From: Candidatus Gastranaerophilales bacterium
GTDB taxonomy: Bacteria; Cyanobacteriota; Vampirovibrionia; Gastranaerophilales; Gastranaerophilaceae
Assembly (NCBI GenBank): GCA_944323365.1
Contig: CALUSG010000001.1
Location: 1-64,000, forward strand
Direction of reading: 5' to 3'
DNA: 64,000 nt
Part shown: positions 27,129 to 35,223 of the stretch, piece after piece
Position numbering within the stretch: position 1 is the first letter of the stretch
Layout of the letters: the number at the start of each line of letters is the position of its first letter
Program-made: the position numbers and the translations under genes
Notes under the pieces: model-generated
The model's database searches: none
What the model was told of the DNA's origin: nothing
The model's input: only the letters and a program-made list of their open reading frames with translations

Positions 27129-27494
27129 TTATTCAGTAACTTCATCAGAAGGGGCTTCATCAGAAACAGAATCTGTTCTAATAGATTCTTTACTAGGTGA
27201 TAAAGTTTTACCTTTATATTTTTCAATTTGTCTAGCCAATTTATCAGCCAACAAATCAATACTTGCATACATAGACTCTGCAGCTTCTTCACAACGGATT
27301 ACGCCTGAAGACATTTTACAAGAAACTTCTGCAACATGTTTGCCTGATGCCGCTGGATTTTTAATTACAGATAAAACAACATCAATACCTTGAATTTGAT
27401 CATAATGAGCTGCAACTTTACCCATTTTTTCTTTCACATAAGCCTTGATTGCATCCGTAATTTCGATGTTTCTTCCGTTAACGTAAATGTGCAT
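27129..27494 (-). CDS. hpf: ribosome hibernation promoting factor, short form
   Basis: 121 residues of the HPF/RaiA (sigma-54 modulation) family: MHIYVNGRNIEITDAIKAYV with the beta-alpha-beta-beta-alpha core, then VLSVIKNPAASGKHVAEV. The C-terminal dimerisation domain of the long form is missing; instead there is a Ser/Glu-rich tail. Binds 30S/70S ribosomes in stationary phase. GGAGGTTTTAA precedes the ATG. Confidence 0.92.
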   Translation of the reverse strand: MHIYVNGRNIEITDAIKAYVKEKMGKVAAHYDQIQGIDVVLSVIKNPAASGKHVAEVSCKMSSGVIRCEEAAESMYASIDLLADKLARQIEKYKGKTLSPSKESIRTDSVSDEAPSDEVTE

Positions 27495-27508
27495 TTAAAA
27501 CCTCCATT

Positions 27509-27529
27509 ATTATACTTTGCACAGTATAA
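27509..27529 (-). promoter_or_regulatory. hpf -10 box with overlapping palindrome
   Basis: TATAAT on the minus strand (27509-27514) overlaps the inverted repeat TTATACT-N6-AGTATAA (27510-27529), a plausible repressor site. Confidence 0.4.
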
Positions 27530-27560
27530 CACAATTTTTATATTTTTTAAAGTGGTAAAA

Positions 27561-27764
27561 TTAATCTTCAATAATAAATTGAGGTAATTCAACACTAGGA
27601 GTACCAATAACTCTTACAAGCTCAAGAACTGAAGCTTTCATTTGACATTTTTGTGAAGAGCCGCTAAAAAAGTCTTTATAAAAACATCCCTCACAATTAC
27701 AACCTCTTTTATAACATTCCAACGCAGTCGGAGTCCATCTTCTTACTGCAACTGCTCTACCCAT
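27561..27764 (-). CDS. small cysteine-rich protein of unknown function
   Basis: 67 residues starting MGRAVAVRRWTPTALECYKR. Cysteines at 17, 22, 24, 27 and 40 form a C-x4-C-x-C-x2-C ... C pattern suited to a zinc or Fe-S site; the first 20 residues are basic. Start choice is uncertain: in-frame TTG 27782 has GGAG upstream, whereas ATG 27764 does not. A promoter about 130 bases upstream and two hairpins in the leader suggest a regulated transcript. I do not recognise the family. Confidence 0.65.
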   Translation of the reverse strand: MGRAVAVRRWTPTALECYKRGCNCEGCFYKDFFSGSSQKCQMKASVLELVRVIGTPSVELPQFIIED

Positions 27765-27825
27765 ATCTCTACTTCTTAACAATTTATATAATCTCCAAAT
27801 TATCTACTATCCCATGAGCAATTAT

Positions 27826-27884
27826 CGACAGTAAACCTGTCGTATATATACCCCTCAGGTCGCATTTATCAAGCATTTCGACCT
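27826..27884 (-). promoter_or_regulatory. structured 5' leader of the Cys-rich gene
   Basis: Two perfect 6-bp hairpins: CGACAG/CTGTCG (27826-27842) and AGGTCG/CGACCT (27857-27884). Both lie between the promoter and the start codon. Confidence 0.45.
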
Positions 27885-27895
27885 TTCATACTAAC

Positions 27896-27923
27896 ATTAT
27901 AGGGAATAAGTATTATTTTTCAA
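27896..27923 (-). promoter_or_regulatory. promoter of the Cys-rich gene
   Basis: On the minus strand TTGAAA (27923-27918), 16-bp spacer, TATAAT (27901-27896). Gives a leader of about 125 bases. Confidence 0.6.
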
Positions 27924-28149
27924 GTGCCAATCATGCTGTTATGAAGTTTTGTAACAACCACCCCAAACTACGATATAATCAAGGTTTTGAGATGTCAACA
28001 ATATCTTTAACTAAACTATAACATGCTTTTTAGAATTCAAACCATGCAAACCCATGTTCTGACATGGTTTTACATGGTTTTACAATGTATTAAGAAATGT
28101 AAATAATTTAGAAATATAGCCCAATTCGGGAATAAAAAGGCATGCCATA
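27924..28149. other. gene-free intergenic region
   Basis: About 225 bases between the promoter above and the mntP stop. It contains a short direct repeat of ACATGGTTTT near 28065-28085. No gene or RNA recognised. Confidence 0.5.
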
Positions 28150-28692
28150 TCAAAAAAATAAAGATTTAAAAGCTAAGAAAATTAAGATTAAGCCTCCAAT
28201 AATTTCCAATATAGCTGAATTAAACCTTTTAAAAAAATTACCAAACCAAAATCCTATAGTTGACATAATAAAGGAAACTAAAGCTATAACCACAACAGAT
28301 AAAAAAAGTAATGAATTAGTTAATTTAAGGCTTGCTCCGGCGACTAAAGCATCAATACTTGTTGCAATACCTAATCCTAACAAACACTTTATATCTAAAC
28401 AGCTAATTGGGTTTTCTTTTTTTTGAAATGCTTCAAAAATAAATTTTAAACCTAAAATCATAAATATAATAAAAACAAGCCATTTACTAATAGGTTGTAC
28501 CCATTCATATACATAATCAGCACCTAAATATCCAATGCAAGGCATAAACCCTTGAAAAAATCCCATAATAAAAGCAAGTATTAATGAAATTTTAATTCTA
28601 TTAGAAAAAAAAATTAATCCTTGAGAAAACGAAACGATTAAACAATCAATACCTAAAGCAACGGCTAATAAAAAAATTTCAATAAAGTTCAA
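28150..28692 (-). CDS. MntP/YtaF-like membrane protein, putative Mn2+ efflux pump
   Basis: About 180 residues, six predicted membrane helices in two repeats of three, with the family signature in each half: ALGIDCLIVSFSQG near the N-terminus and GIATSIDALVAGASL in the second half, the paired aspartates of MntP. The loop between halves has a cysteine pair. TTG 28692 is preferred because GAGGTG precedes it; TTG 28704 is the alternative. The start overlaps the DUF4127 gene, so the two are co-translated. Confidence 0.82.
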   Translation of the reverse strand: MNFIEIFLLAVALGIDCLIVSFSQGLIFFSNRIKISLILAFIMGFFQGFMPCIGYLGADYVYEWVQPISKWLVFIIFMILGLKFIFEAFQKKENPISCLDIKCLLGLGIATSIDALVAGASLKLTNSLLFLSVVVIALVSFIMSTIGFWFGNFFKRFNSAILEIIGGLILIFLAFKSLFF

Positions 28693-30007
28693 CTTCCACC
28701 TCAAACAATCTATTCCAAGGGAATGAATAATTAACAGAAAAAGAAAGTCCTAATTTTTCGCTAATAATTTTTTCATAGCCGGACATCAAATAATTAATAG
28801 AATTATTATCCGGTTTTAATTGTCGAACATTCGCCTGATAAGCCCAATCATCTAAAAAGCGAATATATTGCAGTTTTTTAAATGCTTTGTCATTATAATC
28901 TTTGGCAAGGAATTTTATTTTAGCGGCACAAATAAGACTTCCCAAAGAATTAGCCGTTGTATTCCACCCTGAATACCCGAAGAAATTATTATCAAAATCG
29001 AATTTAAAAAACTCATGAATAAACTTATTATCTGCACCGTTAGCAAATCTTACATCAGCGACCATATATGGTTTTTCAGGGCTATGCCAAACGGCATCAA
29101 ACTGTTCAGTCGGAATACCCATAACTATTTCACCTTGATTTTCTTTAAAATTATTTACATATAATAAAATATCCGAATTCAAATTATCACTAATTATGCA
29201 GTCTGCAAGTTCTAGTTGTCCTAAAACACTTTTTTCAACAGAAATATCCTCGTAATTAGATACCAAAGTTTTATAATCAGGCTCCAAAAACACCGGACAA
29301 ACTTTGAAATCACCTTTGACAGCACGAGCTAAAAGAGCAAGCGGTATTTCATCGGCTCCTGTTTTTACAAACCCTCCCATATCTTCCAAAGATTTAGCTT
29401 CTTGCACATTAAATCCGTATTCTGCACAATCATCTTTTGAAAATACTAAAGTATCAAAAAAACCTTGTTTTTCCCAATCCAAATATAACTTATTTATTTC
29501 AAAATTACGTTTTCGGGTTAATAAATAATCATCCAGTATTTCTTGCGGTATTTCATTTTGACAAACAGTACCATATTTATGAATGCAGTAAGAGTAATTA
29601 AAAATCTTTTTACCCCATTTTGACCAATAATCTTTTTCTTCTTCATTAATATTATTATTAGAAATACGCATTACACTAGAAAATGCATAAATTTTAGGAC
29701 TTTTTTCAGATAAAAGCTTCTTTAATTTTTCAACTCTATTCCTGACTTGTTCAAATGAATCATTACATCTTCTAGAAGGTATCAGCCCTCCATAAGCGAC
29801 AGTGTCTAAAGATACTATAAATGCATCAAGCTCAGGTAAAGTTTCAATCCATGCAAATATACTATCAATATCTGCCTTTTGAAAAAGATTTCCAAGAAAA
29901 TTTTTTTCAGGCAAAAAGATTTCAATATTTTTGTCAATCGCTGCAATACTTTCAGGCAAACTATAACATACCGGGCGATTATCAATTGGTATAAATCCTA
30001 TTTTCAT
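28679..30007 (-). CDS. DUF4127 family protein
   Basis: 442 residues. Recognised by IPIDNRPVCYSLPE at the N-terminus, the acidic PELDAFIVSLDTVAYGGLIPSRR segment and later FANGADNKF and GYSGWNTTANSLG. The family function is unknown; the conserved N/D/R residues suggest an enzyme. No signal peptide. Transcribed with the MntP-like gene. The promoter appears leaderless. Confidence 0.85.
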   Translation of the reverse strand: MKIGFIPIDNRPVCYSLPESIAAIDKNIEIFLPEKNFLGNLFQKADIDSIFAWIETLPELDAFIVSLDTVAYGGLIPSRRCNDSFEQVRNRVEKLKKLLSEKSPKIYAFSSVMRISNNNINEEEKDYWSKWGKKIFNYSYCIHKYGTVCQNEIPQEILDDYLLTRKRNFEINKLYLDWEKQGFFDTLVFSKDDCAEYGFNVQEAKSLEDMGGFVKTGADEIPLALLARAVKGDFKVCPVFLEPDYKTLVSNYEDISVEKSVLGQLELADCIISDNLNSDILLYVNNFKENQGEIVMGIPTEQFDAVWHSPEKPYMVADVRFANGADNKFIHEFFKFDFDNNFFGYSGWNTTANSLGSLICAAKIKFLAKDYNDKAFKKLQYIRFLDDWAYQANVRQLKPDNNSINYLMSGYEKIISEKLGLSFSVNYSFPWNRLFEVEVELY

Positions 30008-30013
30008 ATTGTT

Positions 30014-30042
30014 ATTATAAAAATAATCAAATAAGCTTGCAA
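30014..30042 (-). promoter_or_regulatory. DUF4127 leaderless promoter
   Basis: Minus strand TTGCAA (30042-30037), 17-bp spacer, TATAAT (30019-30014), 6 bases, ATG 30007. No Shine-Dalgarno. Confidence 0.7.
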
Positions 30043-30055
30043 TAAATTAACAAAA

Positions 30056-31081
30056 TTAAATAACCCTATTTTTACTTTCACCATTGACAAAATCCATAAT
30101 GCCGGCAAATGTTTTTTTCAAAATAAAATCAATTGCATCCTGTGATTCATAAGCGATATGAGGAGTAACAATAACATTTGGCATATCAATAAGACAAGAA
30201 ACTATTTTAGAATTTTCTAGACATTCAAGAGAACTTGTTTCTAATTTATTAGAAAGATTTTGACATTCATCTTCGCAATTACAAGCGACAACATCAAGAG
30301 CAGCGGCACAGATTTTTCCTGAGTCCAAATTTTCTTTCAAATATTTAAGTTCAACCAATTCGCCTCTTGCAACATTAATAAAGTATGAATTATTTTTCAT
30401 AGATTCAAATTCGGTTTTAGAAAACATATGATAATTATTTCCTGTATAAGGTACATGCAATGTGACGATATCCGAATTTCTAATCAAAAAGTTAAGAGAA
30501 GTATAATTAACATTATATTTTTCAACAAGTTCTTGCTTTTCAACAAGGTCATAAGCAAGAATTTTCATATTAAATGCATGAGCAAGCCTACAAACAGCAG
30601 CACCAATAGCTCCTGTTCCAACAACCCCGAGGGTCAACTTTTCAAGATCTCTGCCGACAAATGTTTTATCGGCAAAGCTATAATTTTTAACACAAGTAAC
30701 CGCTTGATAAATATTTCTTGTCAAACAAATGATTAGCCCCATAGTAAATTCTGCAACAGCAGTTTCGCCATAATTTTGGACATTTAAAACTGCAATATTT
30801 CTTTGGATACAAACTTTTTTATTAATATTGTCATATCCTGTAGACCTGGTGGCAATTACTCTAAGATTTTTAAACCTGTTTATAACTTTTTCTGTCAAAA
30901 TAGAAGTTATAAAAACACTTATAATCATTGCTTGATTTATATCTTCATCAGACAACTTGTTTATTGTTTCTTCATTTAAACTAAAATCAAAAAATTTTAT
31001 ATCATAATTTTTAAAGTTTTCGTTTTCAAAAAACTTATGTTCTGTATTCCTATAATCAAAAACTAGCATTTTTATAGCCAT
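30056..31081 (-). CDS. D-2-hydroxyacid dehydrogenase, D-lactate dehydrogenase-like
   Basis: 341 residues. NAD-dependent enzyme of the D-isomer-specific family: RSTGYDNIN (substrate loop with Arg), Rossmann motif GVVGTGAIGAAV, VPYTGNNYHM, the catalytic NVARGELV arginine region and catalytic histidine in TPHIAYES. RSTGYDNI is typical of the D-lactate dehydrogenase branch, which would make lactate a fermentation product; the substrate is not proven. TAGGAGGAAAC precedes the ATG. It carries an unusual acidic, Cys-containing insert (VACNCEDECQN) before the last motif. Confidence 0.88.
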   Translation of the reverse strand: MAIKMLVFDYRNTEHKFFENENFKNYDIKFFDFSLNEETINKLSDEDINQAMIISVFITSILTEKVINRFKNLRVIATRSTGYDNINKKVCIQRNIAVLNVQNYGETAVAEFTMGLIICLTRNIYQAVTCVKNYSFADKTFVGRDLEKLTLGVVGTGAIGAAVCRLAHAFNMKILAYDLVEKQELVEKYNVNYTSLNFLIRNSDIVTLHVPYTGNNYHMFSKTEFESMKNNSYFINVARGELVELKYLKENLDSGKICAAALDVVACNCEDECQNLSNKLETSSLECLENSKIVSCLIDMPNVIVTPHIAYESQDAIDFILKKTFAGIMDFVNGESKNRVI

Positions 31082-31223
31082 AGTTTCCTCCTAAAGTAAT
31101 TATTAAAGCATAGATAAATTAATGCTATTACTCTAAAGTGTAAATTTTTAAAACAAATTATTAATCTTTATGAGAATGAAAATAAAATAGAAAAAAGTTA
31201 AATTAGAAATGAAAGGAGCAAAA

Positions 31224-31700
31224 ATGAAACACGATTTAATAATAAGAGAGCCTGACATATATTTTGACAGTATCCATCAGGAATTAAACAATTTTTTACG
31301 TGACACACTTTTAACAAATACTTTTGCAAATCCATTAAACATAAAAAAGAATTCAACATGGCGACCTGCAATAGAGGTCAAACAATGTAAAGATAATTAT
31401 AAAGTCAAAGTTCAACTTCCAGGTGTAGAAAAGGATGATATAGAAGTTGAAATAGATAATGATTTTATGACAATAACAGCAGAAATTCAAGAAGAAAAAG
31501 AAGAAAAACACGAAGAAGAAAAAAACGCACGTTATCACACAAGTGAATTTAGATATGGTAAATACCAAAGAACAATATCTTTTGACCAACCAATAAAATG
31601 CGAAGACGCAACCGCCGAATACAAAAACGGTGTACTAAGAATAACAATTCCCAAACAAAATATTGAAGAAACAAAACCCAAAAAATTAGAGATAAAATAA
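31224..31700 (+). CDS. small heat-shock protein Hsp20
   Basis: 158 residues. Alpha-crystallin domain from about 45 to 145: WRPAIEVKQCKDNYKVKVQLPGV at its start and YKNGVLRITIPK at its end, with the A-x-x-x-N-G-V-L motif. An acidic-basic charged loop (EEKEEKHEEEKN) replaces the usual short linker. ATG 31224 is chosen after AAAGGAGCAAAA. ATP-independent chaperone holding unfolded proteins in the cytosol. Transcribed divergently from the dehydrogenase. Confidence 0.93.
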   Translation: MKHDLIIREPDIYFDSIHQELNNFLRDTLLTNTFANPLNIKKNSTWRPAIEVKQCKDNYKVKVQLPGVEKDDIEVEIDNDFMTITAEIQEEKEEKHEEEKNARYHTSEFRYGKYQRTISFDQPIKCEDATAEYKNGVLRITIPKQNIEETKPKKLEIK

Positions 31701-31813
31701 CCGGTGCAATATGCCGAATCATTCCCGGATTAACGGGACATGCGAGAAAAGCGGCGGGTACGAACCCAAGCACCGATGGGTTAAGGAGCGAGCATGAACT
31801 TCTAGCCCTTTAC
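31701..31813 (+). ncRNA. GC-rich structured intergenic element, candidate RNA
   Basis: Clearly more GC-rich than its surroundings. Pairings: CGGTGC (31702-31707) with GCACCG (31770-31775), enclosing hairpin TCCCG/CGGGA (31723-31738) and GGGT/ACCC; then GGGTTA with TAGCCC; then the terminator-like hairpin at 31814. One frame stays open through the element (it reads PGLTGHARKAAGTNPSTDG) but has no start codon. I recognise no RNA family; a mobile palindromic element is equally possible. Confidence 0.35.
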
Positions 31814-31845
31814 AACGAATGAGGACCAGGCGGTCCTCATTCGTT
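31814..31845. terminator. perfect 14-bp hairpin at the convergence of hsp20 and the ABC ATPase gene
   Basis: AACGAATGAGGACC / GGTCCTCATTCGTT, loop AGGC. It overlaps the ABC gene's stop codon (31837-31839). Short T-runs only, so it may be an RNA end structure as much as a terminator. Confidence 0.65.
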
Positions 31846-32790
31846 TAGAAAACAAGCTGAGTAATGTTCATTTCCAACTTTATACATTAAAGGAACTTCC
31901 CTTTTACAAATATCCATACAATACTTACATCTAGGATGGAATTTACATCCGTTAATTGTTTGTTGAATAGAAGGCGGATAACCTTCAATCGTTTCAAGTT
32001 TGTCAGTATTATTTGCAGGAATTGCTTTTAATAATGCATGAGAATACGGATGGTTAGGAGTCTGAATAAATTCTCTTGCCAAAGCATTTTCAACAATTCT
32101 GCCTGCGTACATAACTGATACTTCATCGGCATTTTCGCCGACTAATGCCAAATCATGTGTAATCAAAAGAATTGCTGTATTTAATTGAGTTTTAATTTCA
32201 TTTAATATATTCATAATTTGTGCTTGAATTGTAACATCAAGAGCTGTTGTAGGTTCATCAGCAATAAGAATTTCCGCATTACAGGCCAATGCCATAGCAA
32301 TAATGGCTCTTTGTTTCATCCCGCCGGAAAACTCATGAGGATATGATTTCAGCCTTGTTTCAGCACAAGGAATTTGAACCATGTCAAATGCTTCAATAGC
32401 TTTTTTATAAGCCTCATCACCATTTATATTTTGATGGATTTTTATAACTTCTAATAACTGATCCCCGACGGTGTATAATGGATTTAACGAAGTCATAGGA
32501 TCCTGAGGGATTAATGCTATTTTAGACCCTCTAATTTGTTGAATTTGTTTAACACTTAAATCCAACAAATTATTACTATTAAAATAAATTTCACCACCGA
32601 TTATTACAGCATTTTTAGGCAAAAGCCTTAATATACTCATTGCACTAATAGTCTTACCACATCCTGATTCTCCTACCAATGCATGCATTTTACCTTTCTC
32701 AATAGAAAACGAAACATCATAAAGTGCCTGTTTAAAACCATTTTCACAATTAAATCCTAAATTTAAATTTTTTACTTCTAATACAGACAT
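31837..32790 (-). CDS. peptide/nickel-type ABC transporter ATP-binding protein (DppD/OppD-like)
   Basis: 317 residues. Walker A GESGCGKTISA, Q-loop, ABC signature HEFSGGMKQR, Walker B AEILIADEPTTALD, H-loop LLITHDL, and the C-terminal oligopeptide-transporter extension with cysteines (CKFHPRCKYCMDICK) that in relatives can bind an Fe-S cluster. The usual permeases, second ATPase and binding protein are absent nearby, making it an orphan subunit in this window. The promoter appears leaderless. Confidence 0.92.
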   Translation of the reverse strand: MSVLEVKNLNLGFNCENGFKQALYDVSFSIEKGKMHALVGESGCGKTISAMSILRLLPKNAVIIGGEIYFNSNNLLDLSVKQIQQIRGSKIALIPQDPMTSLNPLYTVGDQLLEVIKIHQNINGDEAYKKAIEAFDMVQIPCAETRLKSYPHEFSGGMKQRAIIAMALACNAEILIADEPTTALDVTIQAQIMNILNEIKTQLNTAILLITHDLALVGENADEVSVMYAGRIVENALAREFIQTPNHPYSHALLKAIPANNTDKLETIEGYPPSIQQTINGCKFHPRCKYCMDICKREVPLMYKVGNEHYSACFLNE

Positions 32791-32796
32791 ATGTTA

Positions 32797-32802
32797 ATTA
32801 TA
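32797..32802 (-). promoter_or_regulatory. ABC ATPase -10 box, apparent leaderless promoter
   Basis: Minus-strand TATAAT ends 6 bases before ATG 32790. No Shine-Dalgarno and no convincing -35. Confidence 0.55.
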
Positions 32803-33106
32803 TATAAAAGCGGGAATAAATAAATAGGGTAATAAGGGAATACATGCTTTACATTTTGTTACAAATATTAAAGTTCTCTAAAAACATAACCGTAAATACA
32901 TGTGTGTAGAAGAATTACAATATATATTTTATATATATTAAGTATTGTAAAGATAAATATTCTACGGTGAAACTCAAATATATAAACAAAAAAGGTAAAA
33001 AATATGTCAAAAGCGAAATAAAAGCATGCAATTTTAAAAAAACAAAAGTGTTTATATTAATAACGAGAGAAATAACCATGCCATAGAGGCTGAAAGGATG
33101 TGAACG
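32803..33106 (+). other. long leader of the 694-aa protein gene with three tiny upstream frames
   Basis: About 300 bases without a gene. Near the end are a five-codon frame MSKAK (33004-33021, AAAGG upstream), the two-codon frame ATG-CCA-TAG (33078-33086) and a start-stop ATGTGA (33098-33103) within the ribosome site region of the main ATG 33107. Could tune translation of the large gene. No RNA family recognised. Confidence 0.4.
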
Positions 33107-35191
33107 ATGTCAGTGGACAAAGTGCAATTTAACCAGTGGTTAGCAACGCAGCCACCGGGAGTAAAAACTCATTTAACTGAAGGTCAACAACTATTATTGT
33201 TTAGTCGTCAACAAAAATTTGATGAATGGCTGTCAAAGCAACCAGAAAATGTAAAAAACATGTCACCAGAAAGACAACAGCGTAGATTTGAACGAGAAGT
33301 CAAAATATTAGACGAAGAAGCACCTGTTCTTGGTGCAGAAGTTGAAAAAGGCAATGATATTCCTTTAACAGAAGAAGGGCAAGCTGCAAAAGATGCTGCT
33401 AAGGCACGAGCTGCAGAAGACGTTCAAAAACAAAAGGAAGCCGCCGCAAAGTATTACAGGCCTACCGAAGAGTTAACAGAAACCGAACAAAGTTTTGTGG
33501 ATGAAGCTGTTGAAGAATCCGGTAAGGACAAACCTTTATACAAAAACCAAAAAGCGAAAAAAGCATTAAAAGAAAATTTACAAGATGCTTATCAAGATAT
33601 AGTTGGAACTTTTTATGATGAATTAATAGAAGCAGCCGAAACAGATGAAGCAAAAGCCGCTCTTTTAAAAGACAAAGAAAGAGCATTAGGCAAAAAAGAG
33701 TTAAGAAAACGTACAAAAGTATGGGCAAAAGATATAAGAACAGGTGATCGAATTGAAAACACCATAATGTTTGATAGCCAAAAAGAAAAACGTGCGGCTC
33801 GCAAAGAATTACGTAAAGAAGGTGAAACAGACTACAGATTAAAGGTTCATAACAAAAGAATAAAATCTGATAATAACGAATTACTGCAAGCTACAAAAGA
33901 ACATAAACAAATTAGTGGACATCAAGCTGTATATGAATATAGCAAAGATATAAGCGGAGATAGAGAATTTGATCCGAATGAAGTTAAAAATTTCGGGACA
34001 AAAAGTGGTGAAGGAGATAAACTTTCAGCCTCAAGACAAGAACTCCGAAGATTAGGATATGAAGTAAAAGATGATACATTAATTAATGTTGCAAAAGGAC
34101 TCGGTGTTGCTGTAGCATCAGGAATAGCCGGTAGTGCATTACCGTCTGTTGTAACAGCAACGGCAAGAGCAATAGCACAAGTTCTAAATACAACAACCGG
34201 AGAAATATTAGCACAAGACGTTAAGGTAGAAACCGAAACTGAGCAACTATTTAACGTACAAGGCGGTGCCCTTGGAGGTGCGGTAGCCGGAGTTTTAGCA
34301 GGAGTAATATTTGGCGAAACAAAAGACGAAGACATGCTTAATGGTGTCAGTGTTGAGGAAATATTTAAAGATAATGAAAATACCGGAAAAAGAGCATATG
34401 AAACAATGGATTTCGGTAACAAACATGATGAACAAGTCAAACTTGTATTAAGAGCAATAGATTCACTTGATGCAACCGATGCTCAAAAAACTGAATTACT
34501 AAAACAAGCTGCAGGTAAAGAAAGTCAGCATATTTTAAGTTCAAAAGAGCTGGCACTTGCTTTACTTAAAGCTTCATATGCAAAAGAAGATCCTTCATTA
34601 ATTCCTGAAGATCCGGAATGTCCGCCTTGTCCTGATTGTCCTGAAGACAACAACCCAACAAACCCTTCTGATTATGAAGTTAAATATACAGAAGACACGA
34701 AAGAGCGTACTGAATATACTCAAACAGGTTTGAAACATAAATCAGGACTTTATGCCGATACAATTGTAAGAAAAGGTTACATCAGAGAAGATGGACAAAA
34801 TATGACTGAAAAACAAATAAAAGAAATTCGTGATATTATTCAAAAAGATAATCGTGTAAACGAACTTAAAAAAGTACCAAATATTTGGATTTTGAATAAC
34901 GAAATAACCTTAAGTGACGGTACAAAAGTCAAACTTAGACCTGAAGATGAATTAAATAAAATTCAGCCAGAAAAATCCGAGGCAAGCAGTATTGGATTAT
35001 ATACAAATACTAAAGAACTTGAAAAACATACAGTAAGATTCACGACCCATGGCTACCAAATTATAGAAAAACAGCCTGATGGTAGTGAGAAAGTTGTAGC
35101 TGAACAAGGTAATTTTGAAAATGAACAAGAAGCTCACGCTGCAGCCGAAAAAGCTCTTCAAGACATAGAAAATGCCGATAAAACTGAATAA
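33107..35191 (+). CDS. large hypothetical protein with glycine-zipper segment
   Basis: 694 residues, no family recognised. Two related N-terminal units (QFNQWLATQPPGVK and KFDEWLSKQPENVK) open the protein. A long Lys/Glu-rich helical region to about 300 follows, then alanine/glycine-rich hydrophobic stretches about 330-415 (GLGVAVASGIAGSALPS and GGALGGAVAGVLAGVIFGE), similar to glycine-zipper membrane-inserting segments. A Cys-Pro hinge PECPPCPDCPED around 505 and a charged C-terminal domain of about 170 residues end it. No N-terminal signal peptide. Ends in a strong terminator, so monocistronic. Might be secreted or membrane-associated by an unconventional route; inference only. Confidence 0.75.
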   Translation: MSVDKVQFNQWLATQPPGVKTHLTEGQQLLLFSRQQKFDEWLSKQPENVKNMSPERQQRRFEREVKILDEEAPVLGAEVEKGNDIPLTEEGQAAKDAAKARAAEDVQKQKEAAAKYYRPTEELTETEQSFVDEAVEESGKDKPLYKNQKAKKALKENLQDAYQDIVGTFYDELIEAAETDEAKAALLKDKERALGKKELRKRTKVWAKDIRTGDRIENTIMFDSQKEKRAARKELRKEGETDYRLKVHNKRIKSDNNELLQATKEHKQISGHQAVYEYSKDISGDREFDPNEVKNFGTKSGEGDKLSASRQELRRLGYEVKDDTLINVAKGLGVAVASGIAGSALPSVVTATARAIAQVLNTTTGEILAQDVKVETETEQLFNVQGGALGGAVAGVLAGVIFGETKDEDMLNGVSVEEIFKDNENTGKRAYETMDFGNKHDEQVKLVLRAIDSLDATDAQKTELLKQAAGKESQHILSSKELALALLKASYAKEDPSLIPEDPECPPCPDCPEDNNPTNPSDYEVKYTEDTKERTEYTQTGLKHKSGLYADTIVRKGYIREDGQNMTEKQIKEIRDIIQKDNRVNELKKVPNIWILNNEITLSDGTKVKLRPEDELNKIQPEKSEASSIGLYTNTKELEKHTVRFTTHGYQIIEKQPDGSEKVVAEQGNFENEQEAHAAAEKALQDIENADKTE

Positions 35192-35196
35192 AAACT

Positions 35197-35223
35197 AAAG
35201 CCTCCCTTACGGGAGGCTTTTTT
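35197..35223. terminator. bidirectional terminator
   Basis: AAAGCCTCCC / GGGAGGCTTT, loop TTAC, T-run after and A-rich before; serves the 694-aa gene and the convergent ispE. Confidence 0.92.

Noticed and set aside
27783..27923. c-di-GMP (GEMM) riboswitch in the Cys-rich gene leader
   Set aside because: The conserved GEMM core is not present; only two simple hairpins are seen.
28142..28426. 94-codon plus-strand frame opposite mntP
   Set aside because: Lies antisense inside a clear membrane-protein gene; low-complexity Lys-rich translation.
31549..31773. 74-codon minus-strand open frame across the end of hsp20
   Set aside because: It is antisense to the alpha-crystallin domain for much of its length, has no ribosome site and looks like a shadow.
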